From: Propionivibrio sp.
GTDB taxonomy: Bacteria; Pseudomonadota; Gammaproteobacteria; Burkholderiales; Rhodocyclaceae
Length of the DNA stretch: 7,589 nt
Assembly (NCBI GenBank): GCA_017990155.1
Contig: JAGNOM010000132.1
Location: forward strand, 1-7,589
Direction: 5' to 3'
Notes under the pieces: model-generated
What the model was told of the DNA's origin: nothing
The model's input: the letters and a program-made list of their open reading frames with translations, nothing else
The model's database searches: none
In this document: positions 1-5,289 of the stretch, one piece after another
Numbering within the stretch: position 1 is the first letter of the stretch
How the letters are laid out: the number at the start of each line of letters is the position of its first letter
Program-made: the position numbers and the translations under genes

Positions 1-294
1 GTGCTCGACGATTTGAACGAACAGAAGCTCTACAATTGCGCCCGCAACATCGAAATCGCCATCTGGAAGATGTCTTCGACCAGGGCCGGCAACGGCGAAC
101 CGCTGTTGTTTTCCAATGAACTGGACCCGAACAATCCCAATACCAGCTTCGAACGGGAGTTCGGCCGCGTCATCGGTCTTCTGGAACTGCTTGCGAAAGT
201 GGTGGCTGACAAGCACGGACGATCGGTCACGCGTTTTACGCAAAGTCTCGCGACGGCGGTTTTTCTGCCCGTCAGCGCTCTAGGAATCAAATGA
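1..294 (+). CDS. 3' part of an unrecognised gene upstream of purN
   Basis: Open reading frame of 97 codons reaching the left edge of the window and ending in TGA at 292-294. Codon 1 is GTG, but no upstream sequence is visible, so this may be an internal valine rather than a start; I treat the gene as 5'-truncated. I do not recognise the family. The visible part is mostly polar and probably helical (an ELLAKVVADKHGR stretch around residues 62-74) with a mildly hydrophobic C-terminus (ATAVFLPVSALGI, about 84-96). I see no catalytic motif. The stop overlaps the purN start in an ATGA arrangement, which suggests translational coupling and co-transcription with purN. In many proteobacteria purM precedes purN, but these residues do not look like the PurM C-terminus to me. 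The frame is probably real because of the exact coupling and codon use like its neighbours. Confidence 0.6.
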   Translation: MLDDLNEQKLYNCARNIEIAIWKMSSTRAGNGEPLLFSNELDPNNPNTSFEREFGRVIGLLELLAKVVADKHGRSVTRFTQSLATAVFLPVSALGIK

Positions 295-947
295 AATCCA
301 TCGTCATTCTTATCTCCGGCCGGGGCAGCAACATGGAGTCGCTGCTCAACGCCGTTGCCGACGGCGCGCTGCCGGTTCGCGTGGCGGCCGTGATCTCCAA
401 CCGTCCGGATGCCAAAGGCCTGGAGGCCGCTGCGGCGCAGGACGTGGAAATCTGCGTGGTCGATCACACCCGCTTCGATACGCGTGAGACTTTCGATGCG
501 GCGATGATCAAGACGATCGATTCGTATTCGCCCGACCTTGTCGTCCTCGCCGGCTTCATGCGCATCCTGACCGACGGTTTCGTGCGCCGCTACGAAGGTC
601 GCCTGCTCAACATTCATCCCTCGCTGCTACCGTCTTTCCCCGGTCTGCACACGCACCGGCGCGCGTTGGAAGAAGGTGTGCGCGTGCACGGCTGCACGGT
701 GCATTTCGTGACGCCACAACTCGATCACGGCCCGGTGGTCGTGCAAGCGGCCGTGCCGGTGCTCGACGGTGACGACGAGGCCTCGCTGGCGGCGCGCGTG
801 CTGGTGCAGGAGCATCAGGTGTATCCGATGGCGGTGCGCTGGTTCGCCGAGGAGCGCCTGCGGCTGGTTGACGGTCACGTCGTTTTCGAAGCCGAGCAGG
901 AACCTGTCGGCGCGTTGATCTCGCCGCAGGTGCGGGTTTCGCATTAG
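291..947 (+). CDS. purN: Phosphoribosylglycinamide formyltransferase (GAR transformylase 1)
   Basis: A 218-residue cytoplasmic enzyme of de novo purine synthesis. It transfers a formyl group from 10-formyltetrahydrofolate to glycinamide ribonucleotide (GAR), giving formyl-GAR. The phosphate-binding SGRGSN motif is at residues 9-14. The catalytic set of the family is intact: Asn107 and His109 in the NIHPSLLPSFPG segment (107-118) and Asp145 in TPQLDHGPVV (141-150), matching E. coli N106/H108/D144. Length fits the family (E. coli PurN is 212 residues). The ATG at 291 is chosen because the protein begins directly with the first beta strand (KSIVILISG) and the start overlaps the upstream stop by 4 bp. 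The TAG stop at 945-947 is followed 18 bp later by the next gene, in the same reading frame. Nothing looks damaged. Confidence 0.97.
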   Translation: MKSIVILISGRGSNMESLLNAVADGALPVRVAAVISNRPDAKGLEAAAAQDVEICVVDHTRFDTRETFDAAMIKTIDSYSPDLVVLAGFMRILTDGFVRRYEGRLLNIHPSLLPSFPGLHTHRRALEEGVRVHGCTVHFVTPQLDHGPVVVQAAVPVLDGDDEASLAARVLVQEHQVYPMAVRWFAEERLRLVDGHVVFEAEQEPVGALISPQVRVSH

Positions 948-965
948 GTTGCAGCCGGGGTTTTC

Positions 966-2036
966 ATGCCCTTTGCCTTGCTCATCGCGCTGGCGGCCTC
1001 GCTCGGAATTCATGCCGCAGCCTTGTTCCTGACCGACGTGGATCTTGGCCCCGAGCCCGAACCGATGCCGCTGATGGCCGAGTTAAGGCCTTTGCCGCCG
1101 CCCCGGCCGCAGATACCTTTGCTCACCCCGCCGGCGGAAACGCCGAAAGAGGCGGTCAAACCGGCACCGCCGCCGAAGAAGAAAAAGAAGCCGCCGCGTC
1201 CCCAGCCGGAACCGCAGCCCACCCCGGTACTGAGCGTTCCCGTCGAATCAACGGAAGCCGTGCCGCCGGTGCCGGAAGCCGCGCCGGTCAATGAGGTGGC
1301 GAGCGCTGCGCAGGACGGCGCCGGCGTGAGTAGTGCGGCCGAGAACGTGGCAGAGCCGGTGGCTTCGAGCGAACCCCTTGCGATTCCCGTCGCCGCCGCA
1401 GCCCCGCCGTTGCCAGAACGCGGGCGGATCGTCTATCGCGTCGATCGTGGCGATTCCAATTTCGAGGTCGGCCGGGCGCGCCAGGAATGGGAGATTGGTG
1501 ATGGTCAGTATCAACTACGCTCGGTCGTCGAAACGACCGGGCTCGTCTGGCTTTTCAAGGCCTATCGTGTCGAGATGGAGAGTCGCGGCCGGGCAACGAG
1601 CGAAGGCTTGCGCCCGGATTCATTCTCCATCCGGCGCAACGGGAAGGCGGCGCGCGAGCAAGCGTCTTTCGACTGGGAAAACATGACGGTGAGTGTCGCC
1701 GAGCGTGCGCCGCAGCCGCTCGCCAAAGGGTCGCAGGACTTGCTCTCGTTCAACTACCAGTTGCGCTTCATGGCGCTGCCCGAGTCCGGCGGCGTGCTGA
1801 TGCTGGCGACGGGAAAGAAGTACGGCGCCTATCGCCTGGAGGTGCTTGGCGACGAGGAAATCGTCGTGCCGGCAGGTACGCTGCGCACGCTACATCTACG
1901 CGCACCGGGCGTGAATACGACCGAACTCTGGCTGGCTTATGATTATCTGCTGCTGCCGGTTAAAATTCGGCATGTGGACAACAAAGGCAATAGCCTCGTC
2001 CAGGTCGCCACCGAAATTCAACTGAGTCAGGAATAA
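966..2036 (+). CDS. Membrane-anchored DUF3108 protein with TonB-like N-terminus
   Basis: A 356-residue protein of unknown function. Residues 4-22 form a single membrane anchor containing ASLGIHAAAL, in which Ser12 and His16 match the SxxxH motif of the TonB transmembrane helix. Residues about 29-105 are a Pro/Glu/Lys-rich linker (LPPPRP, PAPPPKKKKKPPRP, PEPQPTP) like the TonB periplasmic spacer. Residues 106-150 are Ala/Val/Pro-rich and low in complexity. From about 152 a compact beta-rich domain begins (GRIVYRVDRG) and runs to the end, with VPAGTLRTLHL (301-311) and LWLAYDYLLLPVKIRHVD (321-338). I recognise this as DUF3108, probably periplasmic. The ATG at 966 is the only start after the purN stop; a weak GGGG lies 5 nt upstream. 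It overlaps the next gene by 1 bp (TAATG), so coupling is likely. The family is often found beside RsmB-like methyltransferases in betaproteobacteria, from memory. The role is unknown; a TonB-like force-transmitting function is speculative. Confidence 0.85.
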   Translation: MPFALLIALAASLGIHAAALFLTDVDLGPEPEPMPLMAELRPLPPPRPQIPLLTPPAETPKEAVKPAPPPKKKKKPPRPQPEPQPTPVLSVPVESTEAVPPVPEAAPVNEVASAAQDGAGVSSAAENVAEPVASSEPLAIPVAAAAPPLPERGRIVYRVDRGDSNFEVGRARQEWEIGDGQYQLRSVVETTGLVWLFKAYRVEMESRGRATSEGLRPDSFSIRRNGKAAREQASFDWENMTVSVAERAPQPLAKGSQDLLSFNYQLRFMALPESGGVLMLATGKKYGAYRLEVLGDEEIVVPAGTLRTLHLRAPGVNTTELWLAYDYLLLPVKIRHVDNKGNSLVQVATEIQLSQE

Positions 2037-3310
2037 TGCGCTTTACACCAGCCCTGTTTAACCATACTGAAGCGCTACTCGCCGAGTTGTTGCGTTCTCC
2101 GTTCCCCGCCGACTCCGTCGTCTCGCGCTATTTCCGCCAGCATCGCGAATTGGGTCATGCCGATCGCGGCTTTGCCGCCGAAACGGTCTATGCCGTGCTG
2201 CGCCGCAAGCGCTCGCTCTCTGTTCGTTGTGGCGACGATGTCACGTCGCGCCGTCTGCTGCTCGCGGCGCTCGCCTGCGTGAATGGAATGAACCGGCGCG
2301 AGTTGGACGTCGTCCTGCGCGAGGTCGAGGGCAAGTGGTTGGCGGAGGCCAAGGCCGTCCGGCCGGAAGACCTGCCGCCCGCCGTGCGCCTCGATCTGCC
2401 GGATTGGCTCTACGAGACGCTGACCGGCCAGTTCTCGGCCGAAGAGCTGGAGAAGCTGGCGCTCAGCCTCAATCAGTCGGCACCGCTCGATCTGCGCGTC
2501 AATCTGCTCAAGGCCGAGCGCGAGCCGGTGCTGGCGCGCCTGAAGGCTGACGGGCTGGCTGCCGAAGCCTGTCGTTACTCGCCGATCGGCATTCGCCTGG
2601 TAGGCAAGCCTTCGCTCTCGCGTCATCCGCTGTTTCTCGACGGCAGCATTGAAGTGCAGGACGAGGGCAGCCAGTTGCTCGGTTTTCTGTTGCAGCCGAA
2701 GCGCGGAGAAATGGTCGCGGACTTCTGTGCTGGTGCGGGCGGGAAGACGCTGCTGCTCGGCGCCCTGATGCGCTCGCAAGGCCGCCTGTACGCCTTCGAC
2801 GTGGCGGAGAAGCGGCTGGCCAAGCTGAAGCCGCGTCTGGCAAGATCAGGGTTGTCGAATGTGCATCCCGTGCGCATCGAGTCCGAAAACGACATCAAGA
2901 TCAAGCGATTGGCCGGCAAGCTCGATCGCGTCCTGGTCGATGCGCCGTGCTCAGGCCTCGGCACCTTGCGCCGCAATCCCGATCTGAAATGGCGGCAGAC
3001 GCCGGAGAGCGTGGCCGAACTCAACGCCAAGCAAGCGTCGATCCTCAATGCCGCGGCTGGCTTGGTCAAGAAGGGTGGGCGGCTGGTCTACGCGACCTGC
3101 AGCTTGCTTGAAGCCGAGAACGAAGCCATCGTCTCGGCCTTCCTCACCACACATCCGGACTTCGTCTCGCTGTCGGCCATCGACGTCCTGCGCAAGCAGG
3201 GAATCGAAATCGACGCAACGGATTCTGCTGACGATCGCCTTCGTTTGTCGCCGTATCGGCACGGCACCGACGGCTTCTTCGCTGCGGTGCTGGAACGCGC
3301 CAAGGACTAA
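2036..3310 (+). CDS. RsmB/NOP (Sun) family RNA cytosine-C5 methyltransferase
   Basis: A 424-residue S-adenosylmethionine-dependent RNA methyltransferase of the NOL1/NOP2/Sun family, expected to make 5-methylcytosine in rRNA or tRNA. Residues 1-about 120 are a helical N-terminal region, shorter than and related in style to the NusB-like domain of RsmB (FNHTEALLAELL; HADRGFAAETVYAVLRRK). The catalytic domain carries motif I ADFCAGAGGKT at 228-238 (SAM binding), YAFDV at 252-256, motif IV DAPCSGLGTLRRNPDLKW at 302-319 with Cys305, and motif VI TCS at 354-356 with the probable nucleophile Cys355. The C-terminal SPYRHGTDGFF is at 405-415. All key residues are present. The canonical 16S C967 enzyme gene rsmB usually sits with fmt, and this gene's neighbours differ, so I give no symbol; it may be a paralogue with another target. 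The start is at the TAATG overlap with the DUF3108 gene. Confidence 0.92.
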   Translation: MRFTPALFNHTEALLAELLRSPFPADSVVSRYFRQHRELGHADRGFAAETVYAVLRRKRSLSVRCGDDVTSRRLLLAALACVNGMNRRELDVVLREVEGKWLAEAKAVRPEDLPPAVRLDLPDWLYETLTGQFSAEELEKLALSLNQSAPLDLRVNLLKAEREPVLARLKADGLAAEACRYSPIGIRLVGKPSLSRHPLFLDGSIEVQDEGSQLLGFLLQPKRGEMVADFCAGAGGKTLLLGALMRSQGRLYAFDVAEKRLAKLKPRLARSGLSNVHPVRIESENDIKIKRLAGKLDRVLVDAPCSGLGTLRRNPDLKWRQTPESVAELNAKQASILNAAAGLVKKGGRLVYATCSLLEAENEAIVSAFLTTHPDFVSLSAIDVLRKQGIEIDATDSADDRLRLSPYRHGTDGFFAAVLERAKD

Positions 3311-3346
3311 GCGAAGGCCGGCTGAATTCGGCGATAGGGAGCGTTG

Positions 3347-4678
3347 ATGAACGAGAATCGGATTTTTGCGTTGCTTGATCAGTTGTGGAGTGATTTGCAT
3401 GCTTCCGATTTCATCTGGCAAGTGCTGGTATTGCTACTGGCGCTTGGCGTTGCGTGGTGGTTGTCGTTCCGTTTGCGACAACAGAACGAGCAGAGAAGCG
3501 GTGAAGTCGGTGCTCAGAGCGCGCTGAGAACGTTTGGATCGGGAAGTCTCAAGCGGATTGCCTTCCCGTTGATCGCGCTGGTTCTCGTCGTGATTCTGCG
3601 CAAGGTGCTCGCGGCCTTGCACTGGGAGCACCTTAGTCTCCTCCACCTTGCTGGGCCGTTGCTCGTCTCTCTGGCACTGGCGCGGATGTTCGCCTACGTG
3701 CTGCGCCGCGTGCTGCCGCAAGGCCTCTTTCTGACGAGTTTTGAGCGCGTCGTCACCGTCATCATCTGGTTTGGCGTGATTCTTCATCTCACCGGACTCG
3801 CCGATCCGGTGATCGAAGCGCTGGAACAGGTGAGCATCCCGGTGGGCAAGCAGAAGCTCGATCTCTGGATGCTGGTTCACGGCACCGTCACAGTTGGCGT
3901 GACGCTGCTCGTCGCACTGTGGATCGCCAGCCTGATCGAAAGCCGGCTGATGGCCGCAGAAAGACTGGACGCAAACCTGCGCGAGGTCATGGCGCGGCTG
4001 GCCAAGGCCGTTCTCGCTGTCATTGCCTTGCTTTCCAGCCTCTCTCTGGTTGGGATCGACGTAACCGCGTTGTCGGTCTTCAGCGGCGCGCTTGCCGTCG
4101 GCCTGGGTTTCGGCCTGCAGAAGATCGCGGCCAACTACGTGAGCGGCTTCATCATTCTGCTGGACCGCTCGATACGGCTCGGAAACCTGGTGGCCGTGGA
4201 TGCGACAACGACCGGAACCGTATCGCAGATCACGACCCGTTATACGGTTCTGAAAATGCTGACGGGTACGGAGGTCATCATTCCCAACGAGTATCTGGTC
4301 AGCAACATCGTGCGTAACCTGTCGTTTTCAGACACACGTGTACGGGTAGCCGTGAACGTTCAGGTGTCGTACAAGACGGATCTCGATCAGGCCATGCAGC
4401 TCATGATCGATGCCGCTCGCCAGCAAGAGCGGGTGCTGTCTGATCCCGAGCCGGCGGTCATGCTCACCGACTTTGCCGACAGCGGTATCAATCTTGAACT
4501 GGGTTTCTGGATTCCAGATCCTGAAGCAGGGACCGGTGGCGTGCGGTCAGATATCAACCTTGCGATCTGGAAGGCTTTCCGCGAGAGCGGGATCGAGATT
4601 CCGTATCCGCAACGCGAGGTTCGCGTGCTCGGAAGCCCGAGCGGCAACCTTGGCGTTGGCTGCACGGAAAGCGCATAA
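3347..4678 (+). CDS. MscS-family mechanosensitive ion channel
   Basis: A 443-residue inner-membrane channel that should open on membrane tension and release solutes during osmotic downshock. Predicted membrane helices lie near residues 22-40, 70-88, 97-119, 133-150, 175-198 and 218-236, followed by the pore helix at about 240-262. The Gly/Ala-rich pore segment (GALAVGLGFGLQKIA, 247-261) and NYVSGFIILLDRSIRLGN (263-280) are family hallmarks. The beta domain follows (TGTVSQITTRYTVLK, 289-303; IIPNEYLVSNIVRN, 311-324), and the C-terminal alpha/beta cap ends with ESGIEIPYPQREV (413-425). With extra N-terminal helices it is larger than E. coli MscS (286 residues). I choose ATG 3347 over TTG 3344 because AGGGAG (3336-3341) lies 5 nt before the ATG but only 2 nt before the TTG. 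The gap to the upstream gene is 36 bp with no terminator, so it may share the transcript. Its stop codon abuts a minus-strand terminator. Confidence 0.94.
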   Translation: MNENRIFALLDQLWSDLHASDFIWQVLVLLLALGVAWWLSFRLRQQNEQRSGEVGAQSALRTFGSGSLKRIAFPLIALVLVVILRKVLAALHWEHLSLLHLAGPLLVSLALARMFAYVLRRVLPQGLFLTSFERVVTVIIWFGVILHLTGLADPVIEALEQVSIPVGKQKLDLWMLVHGTVTVGVTLLVALWIASLIESRLMAAERLDANLREVMARLAKAVLAVIALLSSLSLVGIDVTALSVFSGALAVGLGFGLQKIAANYVSGFIILLDRSIRLGNLVAVDATTTGTVSQITTRYTVLKMLTGTEVIIPNEYLVSNIVRNLSFSDTRVRVAVNVQVSYKTDLDQAMQLMIDAARQQERVLSDPEPAVMLTDFADSGINLELGFWIPDPEAGTGGVRSDINLAIWKAFRESGIEIPYPQREVRVLGSPSGNLGVGCTESA

Positions 4679-4708
4679 AAAAATCCCGCACCGGTTTGGC
4701 GCGGGATT
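4677..4708 (-). terminator. Intrinsic terminator, minus strand only
   Basis: A perfect 8-bp stem, AATCCCGC (4682-4689) with GCGGGATT (4701-4708), and an 11-nt loop in which CC/GG can pair further. On the + strand the hairpin is preceded by seven A's (4677-4683) and followed by TCAAAATCCC, so the U-tract exists only on the minus-strand transcript. It therefore terminates leftward transcription. The A-run overlaps the TAA stop of the mscS-family gene (4676-4678). Transcripts of the 67-codon gene should already stop at 4853-4893, so this terminator needs its own upstream start. See the small-RNA call. Confidence 0.82.
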
Positions 4709-4775
4709 CAAAATCCCATCATTGGCGATGGGTCAGGGAGGGTCAAACATTGTCAGCGGGGGCGCTGAGGCAATG
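4677..4775 (-). ncRNA. Candidate small RNA (about 99 nt), no family recognised
   Basis: A complete small-RNA transcription unit can be read on the minus strand. A promoter-like pair (4781-4809) predicts a start near 4773-4776, exactly where a strong 5' hairpin begins. Hairpin 1 (4748-4775) pairs CATTG with CAATG and TCAGCG with CGCTGA around a CCCC loop, with a 2-nt CC bulge on the 5' side. A 15-nt probably single-stranded stretch follows (4747-4733) and contains CCCUCCC, complementary to a Shine-Dalgarno sequence. Hairpin 2 (4715-4732) pairs CCCATC with GATGGG around GCCAAU. A short AUUUUG spacer leads to the terminator hairpin with its U-tract. The layout resembles trans-acting, Hfq-type riboregulators, but I cannot match it to a named family; the SRP/4.5S signature is absent. 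No convincing protein frame fits here. Function is inferred only: base pairing with ribosome-binding sites. Confidence 0.6.
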
Positions 4776-4780
4776 ATTGA

Positions 4781-4809
4781 ATTCTACGTACGCCGCCAAA
4801 GCATGTCTG
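4781..4809 (-). promoter_or_regulatory. Sigma-70-type promoter for the candidate small RNA
   Basis: On the minus strand, CAGACA (4809-4804; 4 of 6 matches to TTGACA) and TAGAAT (4786-4781; 5 of 6 matches to TATAAT) are separated by exactly 17 bp. The predicted start is around 4774. It is isolated from upstream minus-strand transcription by the bidirectional terminator at 4853-4893, so it would drive the small RNA alone. Confidence 0.5.
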
Positions 4810-4852
4810 TGGCCCTTGTACGTCGTTTGGGTGACTGTGTGTAACAGGGGCG

Positions 4853-4893
4853 CTCAAACAAAAGCCCGCTGGATATGCGGGCTTTTGTTTGAG
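4853..4893. terminator. Bidirectional intrinsic terminator with 17-bp perfect stem
   Basis: CTCAAACAAAAGCCCGC (4853-4869) is perfectly complementary to 4877-4893, with a 7-nt loop (TGGATAT). The GC-rich inner stem is followed by TTTTGTTT on both strands. It can end rightward transcription from the mscS-family gene, giving that mRNA a 3' UTR of about 210 nt. It can also end leftward transcription of the 67-codon gene, whose stop codon is 18 nt away. Its position between convergent units fits this double role. Confidence 0.92.
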
Positions 4894-4911
4894 GGATCAC
4901 GACTTCGGGCT

Positions 4912-5115
4912 TTAACCGGATCTTGTGCTGCCTTGCTTGTCCTTGGTTTTTTGCTTCCAGTAGCGGACAGCAAACCAGGCAAGCGTGCAAGGCGTGGCGA
5001 TGAGAAGCGCCTTTGCGATATCCACTCGGCCGTCTGTAAGCAGGTCCCAAGCGACTATTCCGACAAAAATGCCGAGGCCTTCGGCGACCGGAAAGGTGAT
5101 TTGGTGCTTGGCCAT
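4912..5115 (-). CDS. Small membrane protein, 67 residues, unknown function
   Basis: A short gene encoding a 67-residue protein with two hydrophobic segments: about residues 9-26 (PVAEGLGIFVGIVAWDLL) and 34-52 (AKALLIATPCTLAWFAVRY). A short polar loop (TDGRVD) lies between them, and the C-terminal tail is strongly basic (KQKTKDK), so both termini may be cytoplasmic. I do not recognise a family. I choose the ATG at 5115 because GGAG lies 10 nt upstream and the protein then begins just before the first hydrophobic segment. An in-frame ATG at 5193 would add 26 polar residues without a visible ribosome-binding site. The gene lies 174 bp after the kinase stop, on the same strand, and ends 18 nt before a strong terminator. 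These points and the membrane pattern make it likely to be real. It may be read from the rst transcript or from its own promoter; I cannot identify one. Confidence 0.72.
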   Translation of the reverse strand: MAKHQITFPVAEGLGIFVGIVAWDLLTDGRVDIAKALLIATPCTLAWFAVRYWKQKTKDKQGSTRSG

Positions 5116-5225
5116 GGTGTTCAAGCTCCGAATCCTTCTGTCGGTGTTGGATGATTGGCGTGCCTGCGAGCGTTGGCTGAAAACTTCTGACATGTGGATT
5201 TGGATTGGGGCATGGGAGAAACTCC

Positions 5226-5265
5226 AGTGGCCTGCACATCGATCGATCGATGATAGTAGTGGCCT
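5226..5265. repeat. 16-bp palindrome flanked by 8-bp direct repeats
   Basis: The spacer between the kinase gene and the small membrane-protein gene contains CATCGATCGATCGATG (5237-5252), a perfect palindrome made of ATCG units. AGTGGCCT occurs on each side in the same orientation (5226-5233 and 5258-5265). It could be an operator or simply a short tandem repeat; nothing shows which. Confidence 0.4.
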
Positions 5266-5289
5266 TGGTGGGTGTCTTTAGCTGCTTCG

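Noticed and set aside
30..617. Long minus-strand open frame opposite purN
   Set aside because: It is a by-product of GC-rich coding on the other strand; purN has all its catalytic motifs.
945..966. Read-through fusion of purN with the DUF3108 gene
   Set aside because: They share a frame and are only six codons apart, but both proteins have normal ends and the second begins with a proper membrane anchor; ordinary re-initiation explains it.
3344..3346. TTG start for the MscS-family gene
   Set aside because: The Shine-Dalgarno AGGGAG would be only 2 nt away; the ATG at 3347 has proper spacing.
4677..4775. 4.5S/SRP RNA or 6S RNA
   Set aside because: The conserved GGAAGGAAGCAGCC-like SRP loop is absent, and the length and fold do not fit 6S RNA.
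4777..5154. A 125-codon + strand open frame
   Set aside because: It crosses the 17-bp-stem terminator and is antisense to the better-supported membrane-protein gene.
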